Below are positions 49,232-56,472 of a stretch of 64,000 nucleotides of DNA, piece by piece. The position numbers and the translations under genes are program-made. The stretch comes from Isoptericola halotolerans (GTDB lineage: Bacteria; Actinomycetota; Actinomycetes; Actinomycetales; Cellulomonadaceae). Under the pieces are notes generated by a model, which was not told where the DNA came from, made no database searches, and saw nothing but the letters and a program-made list of their open reading frames with translations. The first letter of the stretch is position 1, and each line of letters starts with the position of its first letter. The DNA lies in NCBI RefSeq assembly GCF_013149785.1, contig NZ_JABEZU010000002.1, positions 62,001-126,000 of the forward strand. The letters run 5' to 3'.

Positions 49232-50542
49232 ATGAGGCGACGGTACGTGCAGATCCTGGCGGGGGCGGCCGGATCGAGCCTGCTGCTCGCTGCGTGCGCC
49301 CAGGAGGACCCTCAGGCCGGCACCCGCGCGGATCCCGCGGTCGACACCCACGCGGCCACCGCCTGGGCGCTCTCCGGAGGCAGCGACGTCGTCCTCGACG
49401 GGGCGTTCGAGACGTGGAACGGTGATCACCCCGACGACACGATCGAGGTGTCGTGGCTCGAGAACGACGCCTACAAGACACGCATCGGCGAGGCGCTCGA
49501 GACCGGTGAGCCGCCCACCCTGATCCTCGGCTGGGCCGGCGCCGACCTCGACCGGCTCGTGGCCGAGGACGCCGTCGTCGACCTCAGCGACGCCGTCGGG
49601 CCCGTGCTCGACCGGGTGCTGCCGGCCGTCGCCGCGAACGGCGAGGTCGACGGACGCACCTACGCCGTGCCGAACAACCAGACCCAGCCCGTGGTGCTCT
49701 ACTACAACGCCCAGGTGCTGGAGCGGGTCGGGCTGGAGCCGCCCGAGACCTTCGACGACCTGCTCGCCGCGGTCGACGTCCTGCAGGACGACGGCGTGCT
49801 GCCCATCGCGCTCGCGGGCGGCAGCCGGTGGCCCGAGCTGATGTACATCCAGTACCTCACCGACCGGGTCGGTGGGCCGGAGGTGTTCCAGCGGGTGGTC
49901 GACGGCGAGCCCGGGGCGTGGTCCGACCCCGCGATCCTCGAGGCGCTGAGGATGATCCGCCAGCTCGTGGACGCGGGCGCCTTCGGCGACCACTTCACCG
50001 GGACCCTCGCCGACGGCTCGGGCGACGTCTCGCTCGTCGCCTCCGGCCAGGCGGCCTTCGTGCTGCAGGGCGCCTGGGTCTACCCCGACTTCCTCACCGA
50101 GGCCCCCGCGCTCATCGCCAACGACGGCCTCGGCTTCGCGCGGTTCCCCGACGTGGAGGGCGGGGCGGGTGACGCCGACAACGTGGTGGGCAACCCCGCG
50201 AACTTCTGGTCCGTGTCGTCCGCCGCGAGCCCCGAGGCGCAGCAGGTCGCGATCGACTTCCTCGTCGAGCAGACGTACGCCGAGCGAGAGGTCGACCGGT
50301 TCCTCATCGTGCGCACCGTCCCGCCCGTCCGTGACCTGGAGCGTCAGATCAAGCGCCTCGAGAACGCCGACTACCTGCGGTTCGTCTACGACATGGTCGA
50401 GTCGGCGCCGCACTTCCAGCTCTCGTGGGACCAGGCGCTCCCGCCCGAGCAGGCCGGGCCACTCCTGGACAACCTGCACCTCGTCTTCACCGGCGAGCTC
50501 TCGGCCCGTGGCTTCGCCGACGCGATGAACGACACCCTGTGA
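49232..50542 (+). CDS. Orphan sugar ABC transporter substrate-binding lipoprotein
   Basis: A 436-residue extracellular binding protein (SBP family 1). The lipobox is 'LLLAAC', lipidated at Cys19. It has 'DVVLDGAFETWNGDHPDDTI', 'YAVPNNQTQPVVLYYNAQVL' and 'EPPETFDDLLAAVDVLQDDG', matching CUT1 oligosaccharide binders such as xylo- or raffinose-type proteins. No permease or ATPase gene follows; the next gene is the convergent pnuC 10 bp away. It must therefore use permeases encoded elsewhere, or act as a sugar sensor. ATG 49232 has GGAGGG 8 nt upstream. It is probably repressed by a LacI-family protein. Confidence 0.92.
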   Translation: MRRRYVQILAGAAGSSLLLAACAQEDPQAGTRADPAVDTHAATAWALSGGSDVVLDGAFETWNGDHPDDTIEVSWLENDAYKTRIGEALETGEPPTLILGWAGADLDRLVAEDAVVDLSDAVGPVLDRVLPAVAANGEVDGRTYAVPNNQTQPVVLYYNAQVLERVGLEPPETFDDLLAAVDVLQDDGVLPIALAGGSRWPELMYIQYLTDRVGGPEVFQRVVDGEPGAWSDPAILEALRMIRQLVDAGAFGDHFTGTLADGSGDVSLVASGQAAFVLQGAWVYPDFLTEAPALIANDGLGFARFPDVEGGAGDADNVVGNPANFWSVSSAASPEAQQVAIDFLVEQTYAEREVDRFLIVRTVPPVRDLERQIKRLENADYLRFVYDMVESAPHFQLSWDQALPPEQAGPLLDNLHLVFTGELSARGFADAMNDTL

Positions 50543-50552
50543 GGCGGCCGGG

Positions 50553-51254
50553 TCACGCCGTCGTGCCGACGGCACCCTCCTGCTCGCGGCGGTGCACCCG
50601 CCACCACACGAAGAACCCGACCAGCGTGAAGACGCCGTAGAAGACGTACATCAACGACGTCGCGTAGTACTGGGCGCTCCACAGCAACGGCACGCCCACG
50701 ACGTCGACGGCCACCCAGATCAGCCAGAACTCCACCCAGCCGCGTGCCATGCCGTACGTCGCCAGGAGCGAGCCCATGAAGATCCAGGCGTCCGCCCACA
50801 CGGGTTTGTAGGAACCGAGCGCCGTGAACAACGGCGTGAGCAGCAGGGTCCCGCCCACCAGCGCGCCGACGAGGAACGCGCGCTGCGGCCAGGTCGCCCA
50901 CCGCGGGTGCACCCCCGCCCCGCCCGACGACGGCACCTTGCCGTCGGTGCGGACCTCCAGGTCCTGGCGACGGGTCTCGCGCCACCGCGCCCACCCGTAC
51001 ACCGACACGGCGATGAACATCACCTGCCGGCCCGCCTGGCCGAGCATGGTGACCCGGTCCGCGTCACCGAACAGCGAGCCCATGAACACGGTGAACAGCA
51101 GCAGGTTGCCCACGATGCCCACGGGCCAGGCCCAGACCTTGCGCCGCATCCCGCCCAGCGCCGAGGCCAGCCCGAAGGCGTTGCCGATCACCTCGCGCCA
51201 CAGGACCTGCTCGTCACCGACGGTGAACGTGGCGTCGAACAGCCACTCGATCAT
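50553..51254 (-). CDS. pnuC: PnuC-family nicotinamide riboside/mononucleotide transporter
   Basis: A 233-residue membrane protein with seven hydrophobic helices: 'FGLASALGGMRRKVWAWPVG' and 'GNLLLFTVFMGSLFGDADRV' early, then 'YGWARWRE' and a late 'EFWLIWVAVDVVGVPLLWSA' in the Trp-rich substrate region typical of PnuC. PnuC imports nicotinamide riboside by facilitated diffusion coupled to phosphorylation; some relatives import thiamine (PnuT) or riboflavin. No nicotinamide riboside kinase gene is nearby, and a likely thiamine-type ECF system lies next door, so PnuT-like use cannot be excluded. The TetR gene is 9 bp upstream on the same strand. Confidence 0.88.
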   Translation of the reverse strand: MIEWLFDATFTVGDEQVLWREVIGNAFGLASALGGMRRKVWAWPVGIVGNLLLFTVFMGSLFGDADRVTMLGQAGRQVMFIAVSVYGWARWRETRRQDLEVRTDGKVPSSGGAGVHPRWATWPQRAFLVGALVGGTLLLTPLFTALGSYKPVWADAWIFMGSLLATYGMARGWVEFWLIWVAVDVVGVPLLWSAQYYATSLMYVFYGVFTLVGFFVWWRVHRREQEGAVGTTA

Positions 51255-51263
51255 CGCGCGGCC

Positions 51264-52034
51264 TCAGGCCAGCACGTCGCGCACGGCCCGCGCGACGTCG
51301 TCGGCGTCGGCGTCGGCGTCCAGGACGGCCACGACGACGCGGCGGGTCGAGCCCTCGCCGGCCTGGTCCGACGTCCCTGTCGAGGCCGGTGGGGTACCGC
51401 CCTCGGCCCCGGGTGCCCACGCCGCGCGCCGCAGCTCGGCGAACGCCTCCTCCAGGTCGGGGCGCAGGTCCAGGTGCGGGTTGCGCAGCCAGCGGCGCAG
51501 CACCGCGTTGTGGACGGCGACCACCGAGGCGGCGAACGCGATCGACATGGTCGTGGTGGACCGGTCCGGGGGCAGCGTGTCGCGCAGGTAGGCGGTGAAG
51601 GCGCGCTCGTAGCGGTGCGTGGTCACGAGCTCGCGGTCCCGCAGCGCCGGCACCTCCTGCAGCAGGCGGTGCCGGGCGAGGGACGTCTCGCGCTGGCCCA
51701 CGTGGTGGTCGAACACCAGCCGGGCGGCGCGGCAGACCTCCAGGTAGGGGTCGACGGCGGGGTCCCAGACGGTCTCCCGGGTCCCGGCCTCGACGGAGTC
51801 GCGGGCCTCCGGCCTCGTGGCGGCCAGCATGACCACCACCTCCTCCAGCAGCAGCTCGTGGTCGGCGAAGACCACGTCCTCCTTGGAGCGGAACCGGCGG
51901 AAGAAGGTGGCACGGCTGACCTGCGCGGCGTCGGCGATCTCCTCGACCGTGGTCTGCTCGTACCCCTGGCGGGAGAACAGGTCGATCGCGGCGTCGACAG
52001 CCTGGGCGTGGGTGTGCGTCCGGACGGCAGTCAT
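51264..52034 (-). CDS. TetR-family transcriptional regulator
   Basis: A 256-residue repressor-type protein. The N-terminal helix-turn-helix (~8-55) includes 'VEEIADAAQVSRATFFRRF' and 'SKEDVVFADHE'. The helical ligand-binding part follows ('YLEVCRAARLVFDHHVGQRE'). The C-terminal ~50 residues are Asp/Gly-rich and probably flexible ('DADADADDVA'). ATG 52034 is preceded by TAGCCT at 7 nt, consistent with a leaderless message. It is co-directional with pnuC and divergent from the ECF transporter operon; control of both is likely. Confidence 0.9.
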   Translation of the reverse strand: MTAVRTHTHAQAVDAAIDLFSRQGYEQTTVEEIADAAQVSRATFFRRFRSKEDVVFADHELLLEEVVVMLAATRPEARDSVEAGTRETVWDPAVDPYLEVCRAARLVFDHHVGQRETSLARHRLLQEVPALRDRELVTTHRYERAFTAYLRDTLPPDRSTTTMSIAFAASVVAVHNAVLRRWLRNPHLDLRPDLEEAFAELRRAAWAPGAEGGTPPASTGTSDQAGEGSTRRVVVAVLDADADADDVARAVRDVLA

Positions 52035-52041
52035 GGGCAGG

Positions 52042-52047
52042 AGGCTA
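52042..52047 (-). promoter_or_regulatory. Leaderless -10 box of the TetR gene
   Basis: TAGCCT on the minus strand, 7 nt before ATG 52034. Confidence 0.45.
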
Positions 52048-52144
52048 CTCCGCAGCGGCGCCTCGCCGTCGGGTGGCGGCCACCGGGCCGCCCCACAGCG
52101 TCCGGCAGCCGGGACGACTCTCGCCAGCAGGGGTGAGGTTTGCC

Positions 52145-52150
52145 TATCCT
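52145..52150 (+). promoter_or_regulatory. Leaderless -10 box of the ECF transporter operon
   Basis: TATCCT lies 6 nt before GTG 52157, so the message should begin at the start codon. This leaves no room for a leader riboswitch. Confidence 0.55.
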
Positions 52151-52156
52151 GACTCG

Positions 52157-53953
52157 GTGACCCCTCCGCTCCTCGACGTACGCAGCCTGCGCGTACGGCA
52201 CCACCTGCCGCTCGACGACGGCGGCCACCGGCTCGGCGCACCCGCGCCCGACGGCGTGGACGTGGTCGTGGAGCCCGGAGAGGTCGTGCTCCTGCTCGGC
52301 CCCTCGGGCTGCGGGAAGTCCACCCTCGCGCTCGCCGCCAACGGGCTCGTCCCGCAGGTCGTCGGTGCTGACGTCGGCGGCAGCGTGCACGTCGGCGGGC
52401 AAGACGTCGCGCGGAGCCGACCGCCCCTGCTGACGGCCGACGTCGCCATGGTCTTCCAGGACCCGGACGCGCAGGTGGTCACCGGTTCCGTGCTCGACGA
52501 GGTCTGCTTCGCGCCGGAGAACCTCTGCCTGCCGGTCGCCGACGTGCTGGCGCGGGCCGAGACGGCGCTGCGCCAGGTCGGGCTCTGGGAGCGTCGGGAG
52601 GACGACCCGGCGGTGCTGTCCGGCGGTGGTCGTCAACGGCTCGCCCTCGCCTGCGCGCTCGCCACCGACGCCCGGCTCCTCGTGCTGGACGAGCCCACGG
52701 CCAACCTCGACCCCGCCGGTGTCGAGGAGGTCTACGCCGTCCTGCGGTCGGTCGCCGCCGCCGGGGGCCGCGGCGTGCTGCTCGTCGAGCACGACCTCGA
52801 CGCCGCCGTCGAGATCGCCGACCGCGTCGTCGTGCTCGACGACGCCGGTCACGTCGCCACCACCGGGCCGGTGCGGGAGGTCCTCGCCGGCCGGGCCGAG
52901 CTGCTGGCCGAGCTCGGGGTGTGGCTGCCCACCGCCACCCTCGCCGCGCTGCGGCTGCGTGCCGCGGGGGTCGCCGTCGACCGGCTGCCGCTGACCCCTG
53001 CCGAGCTCGCCACCGTCCTCGCCGGGGCACCGAGCCTGCCGGCACCGAGCCCGCCGGAGCCGCACCCGCCGGCTGTGCTGCACCGCCCGCAGCTGCCGCC
53101 GTCGGCCGCGGGCGACCGGCCGGCGCCACCGGTCATCACCGTCGAGCACCTCACCGTGCGACGCGGAGCCACCACCGCCGTCGACGACGTGAGCCTCGCC
53201 GTCGACCGGGGGGACTTCCTCGCCCTCGTCGGGGGCAACGGCGCCGGCAAGACGACCCTCGCCCAGGTCGTCGCCGGCGTGCTGCGACCCCGCCGCCGCG
53301 CCGTCACCGGGACGGTGCGGGTGGCCGGTCTCGACCCGCGCCGGGCCGACCCCGCCGACCTCACCACCGCCGTCGGCTTCGTCTTCCAGAACCCCGAGCA
53401 CCAGTTCGTCACCGGTCGGGTCGACGACGAGCTCGCCCACGGGCTGCGGGTCCGCGGGGTCCCCGACGCCGAGGTCGCGGCCCGGGTCGACGACGTGCTG
53501 GAGCGCTTCGGTCTCGCCGACCTGCGCGACCGCCACCCCTTCTGGCTGTCCGGCGGGCAGAAGCGCCGCCTGAGCGTCGGCACCGCGATCGTGTGCCGGC
53601 CCGAGGTCCTCGTCCTGGACGAACCCACCTACGGCCAGGACCGCGAGCGCGCCGTCGAGCTCCTCGACCTGCTCACCACCCTGCACGACGGCGGCACCAC
53701 CGTGGTGGTGGTCAGTCACGACATGCAGCTCGTGGCCGAGCACGCGACCCGCGTCGTGGCGCTCGCCGACGGGCGGGTGCTCGCCGACGGTCCGCCCGCC
53801 GTCGTCCTCGGCGACGACCGCGTGCTGGCGGCTGCCGGGCTGCGGACGCCCCCGCTCGCCCGGGCGACCAGGGCGCTGCCCGACCCGGCGTGGCGTGCCG
53901 TCACCCGGCTCGCCGACCTGCCCGCCCCTGGGCTCGCGACGGTGGGCGCGTGA
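52157..53953 (+). CDS. ECF-transporter ATPase with two fused ABC domains (YkoD/EcfAA' type)
   Basis: A 598-residue cytoplasmic ATPase with two tandem ABC domains. Domain 1 (~5-260) has Walker A 'GPSGCGKST', signature 'LSGGGRQRLA' and Walker B 'LLVLDEPTANLD'. Domain 2 (~330-570) has 'GGNGAGKTT', signature 'LSGGQKRRLS' and 'VLVLDEPTYGQD'. A Pro-rich linker (~300-325) joins them. It powers vitamin uptake with the T and S components that follow. The gene order, fused ATPase - T - S, matches YkoD-YkoC-YkoE of hydroxymethylpyrimidine/thiamine systems. The stop overlaps the next start as GTGA. Confidence 0.93.
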   Translation: MTPPLLDVRSLRVRHHLPLDDGGHRLGAPAPDGVDVVVEPGEVVLLLGPSGCGKSTLALAANGLVPQVVGADVGGSVHVGGQDVARSRPPLLTADVAMVFQDPDAQVVTGSVLDEVCFAPENLCLPVADVLARAETALRQVGLWERREDDPAVLSGGGRQRLALACALATDARLLVLDEPTANLDPAGVEEVYAVLRSVAAAGGRGVLLVEHDLDAAVEIADRVVVLDDAGHVATTGPVREVLAGRAELLAELGVWLPTATLAALRLRAAGVAVDRLPLTPAELATVLAGAPSLPAPSPPEPHPPAVLHRPQLPPSAAGDRPAPPVITVEHLTVRRGATTAVDDVSLAVDRGDFLALVGGNGAGKTTLAQVVAGVLRPRRRAVTGTVRVAGLDPRRADPADLTTAVGFVFQNPEHQFVTGRVDDELAHGLRVRGVPDAEVAARVDDVLERFGLADLRDRHPFWLSGGQKRRLSVGTAIVCRPEVLVLDEPTYGQDRERAVELLDLLTTLHDGGTTVVVVSHDMQLVAEHATRVVALADGRVLADGPPAVVLGDDRVLAAAGLRTPPLARATRALPDPAWRAVTRLADLPAPGLATVGA

Positions 53954-54786
53954 CCACGGCCGCCGTCGTGGACACGGTCGCGCCGACCGGTGAACCGGCG
54001 ACGGCCGGCCCCCGCCCCGGTGGCCTGGGCGACCTGCGCACCTACAACCCGCTGGTGAAGATCCTCGGGCCGGTCCCGGTGATGGTCTTCCTGGTGACCA
54101 CGCGTGACGTGCTGACCCCGGCGCTGGTGGCCCTGGCTGCCATCGCCGTGCTGGCCGTCATGGGCCGCCTGCGTCCCCGGGTGCTCGTCGCGGTCGCCCT
54201 GGGCGCCCTGGCGCTGTGCCTGGTCATGACGTTCTCCTTCGGGCTGCTGACCGACCCTGCCACCGTCCAGGACACGACGCTGCTGGCGACCGTCGGCGGG
54301 TTCGACGTGTGGTCCGGTGCCCTGGCCACGGGGCTGGCGACCGCGGTGCGGACCGTCGCGCTGCTGATGCTGGTGCTCCTCGGGGGGCTCACGACGTCGG
54401 GCGCCGACTTCGTGCGGGCCCTGACCCAGCAGGCGCGCCTGCCGTACCGGATCGGGTACGCCGCGCTGGCGGCCCTGCGGTTCGTCCCGCGGTTCTCCCA
54501 CGAGCTGGAGGTCATCCGTGGCGCCCACCGGGTCCGCGGCGTCGCCCCGGGTCGTGGCCCGTTCGCGGCCGTGCGGCGGCAGGCCGGCTACGTGGTCCCT
54601 CTGCTGGCCGGGGGGATCCGGCACGCGGAACGGGTGTCGTTGGCCATGGACGCCCGCGGTTTCGGGGCCCACCCGCGGCGCACCGACCGGGTCACCGCGC
54701 CCTTCCGCGTCTGCGACGTCGTCCTGCTCGTCTCGTTCTGGGCCGGGGGCGCGGGATGCGCCGTCCTGGCCGCCCTGCTGCGCTGA
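53950..54786 (+). CDS. ECF-transporter transmembrane (T) component
   Basis: A 278-residue membrane protein of the CbiQ/EcfT family. The hydrophobic part (~35-160) has about four helices. The cytoplasmic coupling helices carry the paired signature 'RGAHRVRGVAPGRG' and 'LAMDARGFG' (A-R-G), which dock on the two ATPase domains. GTG 53950 overlaps the ATPase stop, so the two are translationally coupled. A last helix (~255-275) ends the protein. It is specific for the S component next door, not a shared housekeeping T unit, as judged by the operon. Confidence 0.92.
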   Translation: MTTAAVVDTVAPTGEPATAGPRPGGLGDLRTYNPLVKILGPVPVMVFLVTTRDVLTPALVALAAIAVLAVMGRLRPRVLVAVALGALALCLVMTFSFGLLTDPATVQDTTLLATVGGFDVWSGALATGLATAVRTVALLMLVLLGGLTTSGADFVRALTQQARLPYRIGYAALAALRFVPRFSHELEVIRGAHRVRGVAPGRGPFAAVRRQAGYVVPLLAGGIRHAERVSLAMDARGFGAHPRRTDRVTAPFRVCDVVLLVSFWAGGAGCAVLAALLR

Positions 54787-54845
54787 CCGCGCTCGCCCGA
54801 CCTCTGCTCACCCGACCCCCGACCTCTGCCGACCATCGGAGTGCC

Positions 54846-55430
54846 ATGAAGACCCTCACCACCCGCTTCCTCATGACGTGCGCCGCGATCGGTGCCGCCA
54901 TGGGTGTCCTGCTCATCCCCGCCAACTTCGTCAGCGCACCGTTGGCAGCCTCCGCACCGATGGCGTACGCCCCGCTCGTGGGGCTGTGGGTCATCGGCCC
55001 GGTGCTCGCGCTCGCGCTGCTGCGCCGACCGGGGGCGGCGGTCCTGACGACGTTCGTGGCCGGCGTCGTCTCCTCCGCCTCGCCGGTGGGCGCCTGGTCG
55101 ATCGTGACCTGCCTCCTGGCCGGCGTCGCGGTCGAGCTGGCGTTCCTCGTGACGAGGTACCGGGTGTGGTCCGCCTGGCTCTACTACGTCGACGCCCTCG
55201 TCTTCGGCGCGCTGTACGTCGCCTCGGGCTGGGCGGCGTTCCACATGGACGCGATGGCGCCCGCCGTCCTGGTGACGTTCGTGGTGCTGATGATGGGCAG
55301 CTTCCTGGCCTGCACCTGGCTCGGGCGGCTGCTGGCGCGGCGCCTGGCGAAGGCCGGCGTCGCCCGCGGCCTCGTCCCCTCTCGGGGCGACGTCGCGGCC
55401 GGCGAGGTGGCGCAGGACGCCCTGCGGTAG
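54846..55430 (+). CDS. ECF-transporter substrate-binding S component, YkoE-like
   Basis: A 194-residue membrane protein with five to six helices: 'TCAAIGAAMGVLLIPANFVS' first, later 'WSAWLYYVDALVFGALYVAS' and 'TFVVLMMGSFLACTWLGRLL', the last resembling the YkoE C-terminus. YkoE members bind hydroxymethylpyrimidine or thiamine. The cargo here is inferred from this resemblance and gene order only. It is preceded by a 59-bp gap and ATCGGAGTGCC before ATG 54846, and is the last gene of the operon. Confidence 0.85.
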   Translation: MKTLTTRFLMTCAAIGAAMGVLLIPANFVSAPLAASAPMAYAPLVGLWVIGPVLALALLRRPGAAVLTTFVAGVVSSASPVGAWSIVTCLLAGVAVELAFLVTRYRVWSAWLYYVDALVFGALYVASGWAAFHMDAMAPAVLVTFVVLMMGSFLACTWLGRLLARRLAKAGVARGLVPSRGDVAAGEVAQDALR

Positions 55431-55488
55431 CGCTGCGTGCTGACGCGTCGTCGCGCAGCGCTCGACGGGCCGTGGCGCGCGGGGCGGT

Positions 55489-55716
55489 TCAGCCGGACTG
55501 CTCGCGACGGTCGGGCTCGTCGAACCCGACGTGCCGCCGTCGGTCGCGTTGCAGGAGCCGGACCTCGCGCACCACGATCGCCGCGGCGAAGACGAACGGC
55601 AGCCACGCCCACGGCCGGCCGCGCAGCGCGACGAGGAGACAGAGCCCGGCGATCGCGCCGGCACCGGCCACCATCGCGAGGCTGGACCAGCGGATCGATC
55701 GCACCGACGAGAGCAC
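55489..55716 (-). CDS. Small two-helix membrane protein
   Basis: A 75-residue hypothetical protein. Two hydrophobic helices, 'SLAMVAGAGAIAGLCLLVAL' and 'PWAWLPFVFAAAIVVREVRL', are joined by a short RGR turn. A basic-acidic tail (QRDRRRHVGFDEPDRREQSG) is probably cytoplasmic. GTG 55716 is supported by TACGCT 6 nt upstream, the leaderless pattern common here. It is convergent with the S-component gene and 15 bp from palindrome copy C. No family recognised. Confidence 0.6.
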   Translation of the reverse strand: MLSSVRSIRWSSLAMVAGAGAIAGLCLLVALRGRPWAWLPFVFAAAIVVREVRLLQRDRRRHVGFDEPDRREQSG

Positions 55717-55722
55717 CCGACG

Positions 55723-55728
55723 AGCGTA
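55723..55728 (-). promoter_or_regulatory. Leaderless -10 box of the small membrane protein gene
   Basis: TACGCT on the minus strand, 6 nt before GTG 55716. Confidence 0.4.
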
Positions 55729-55731
55729 GCG

Positions 55732-55794
55732 CCACGAGCGTCTCTGCTCGTCAGGGATCAGCCGTGGTTCCCTGACGAACAGAGACGCTCGTGG
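55732..55794. repeat. Dispersed palindrome, copy C (GAGCGTCTCTG family)
   Basis: 26-bp arms (55732-55757 and 55769-55794) with one mismatch and an 11-nt loop carrying TCAGCCGT, as in copy A. It lies in the divergent region between the small membrane protein and the Rv2466c-like gene, before the latter's -10 box, so it cannot be a terminator. Confidence 0.9.
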
Positions 55795-55822
55795 ATCGCT
55801 CGAACCGATTCGCGTCGGCGAG

Positions 55823-55828
55823 TACTGT
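55823..55828 (+). promoter_or_regulatory. Leaderless -10 box of the Rv2466c-like gene
   Basis: TACTGT lies 7 nt before ATG 55836. Confidence 0.5.
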
Positions 55829-55835
55829 GCGGGGG

Positions 55836-56453
55836 ATGACTACCGACACCACCACGCCCGTCGTCGACGTCTACATCGATCCCACCTGTCCGTTCGCCTG
55901 GGTGACCTCGCGCTGGGCGCTGGAGGTGGCGCAGCACCGCGACGTCGACCTCACCATCAGGCTCATGAGCCTGTACCTGCTGAACAAGGACAAGGACATC
56001 CCCGCGGACTACCGCGAGCGCATCGAGGCGAGCCGCGGCTCCGGCCGGGTCGCCGCCGCCGTGCAGGCCGACCACGGCGCCGGGGCGCTGTCCGCGTTCT
56101 ACACCGCGTTCGGCACCCGTTGGCACGACCAGGCCAACAAGGACCTCGACGCCGTGATCCGCGAGTCGCTCGCCGAGGCCGGCCTGCCCGCAGAGCTGGC
56201 CGACGTCGCGACGTCCGACGCGTACGACGAGGCGCTGGCCGCCTCGCACCATGCCGGCATGGACCCCGTGGGCGACGAGGTCGGCACCCCGACGATCCAC
56301 GTCGACGGCGTCGCGTTCTTCGGCCCCGTGATCACCCGCGTCCCGCGCGGCCAGGACGCCGTGAGGCTGTTCGACGCCGCCGTCACCCTCGCCGCCGACC
56401 CCCACTTCTTCGAGCTCAAGCGGACGCGCACCGAGCGTCCCGTGCACGCCTGA
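55836..56453 (+). CDS. DsbA/thioredoxin-fold protein, Rv2466c-like (mycothiol-linked family)
   Basis: A 205-residue cytoplasmic thioredoxin-fold protein with an inserted helical domain. It matches the mycobacterial Rv2466c mycothiol-dependent reductase along its length: 'DPTCPFAWVTSRWALEV', 'SHHAGMDPVGDEVGTPTIHV' and the C-terminal 'PHFFELKRTRTE'. The active site reads C18-P-F-A21, so the second cysteine of the CPWC motif is replaced by Ala. A monothiol mechanism with mycothiol is possible; dithiol chemistry is not. It is followed 19 bp later by an LLM oxidoreductase, perhaps in one operon. ATG 55836 fits a leaderless start. Confidence 0.93.
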   Translation: MTTDTTTPVVDVYIDPTCPFAWVTSRWALEVAQHRDVDLTIRLMSLYLLNKDKDIPADYRERIEASRGSGRVAAAVQADHGAGALSAFYTAFGTRWHDQANKDLDAVIRESLAEAGLPAELADVATSDAYDEALAASHHAGMDPVGDEVGTPTIHVDGVAFFGPVITRVPRGQDAVRLFDAAVTLAADPHFFELKRTRTERPVHA

Positions 56454-56472
56454 GCCCCGACCGAGGAGAGAC

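Noticed and set aside
52035-52156. TPP riboswitch ahead of the YkoDCE-like operon
   Set aside because: The -10 box TATCCT sits 6 nt before the start codon, implying no leader; no conserved thi-box sequence was seen.
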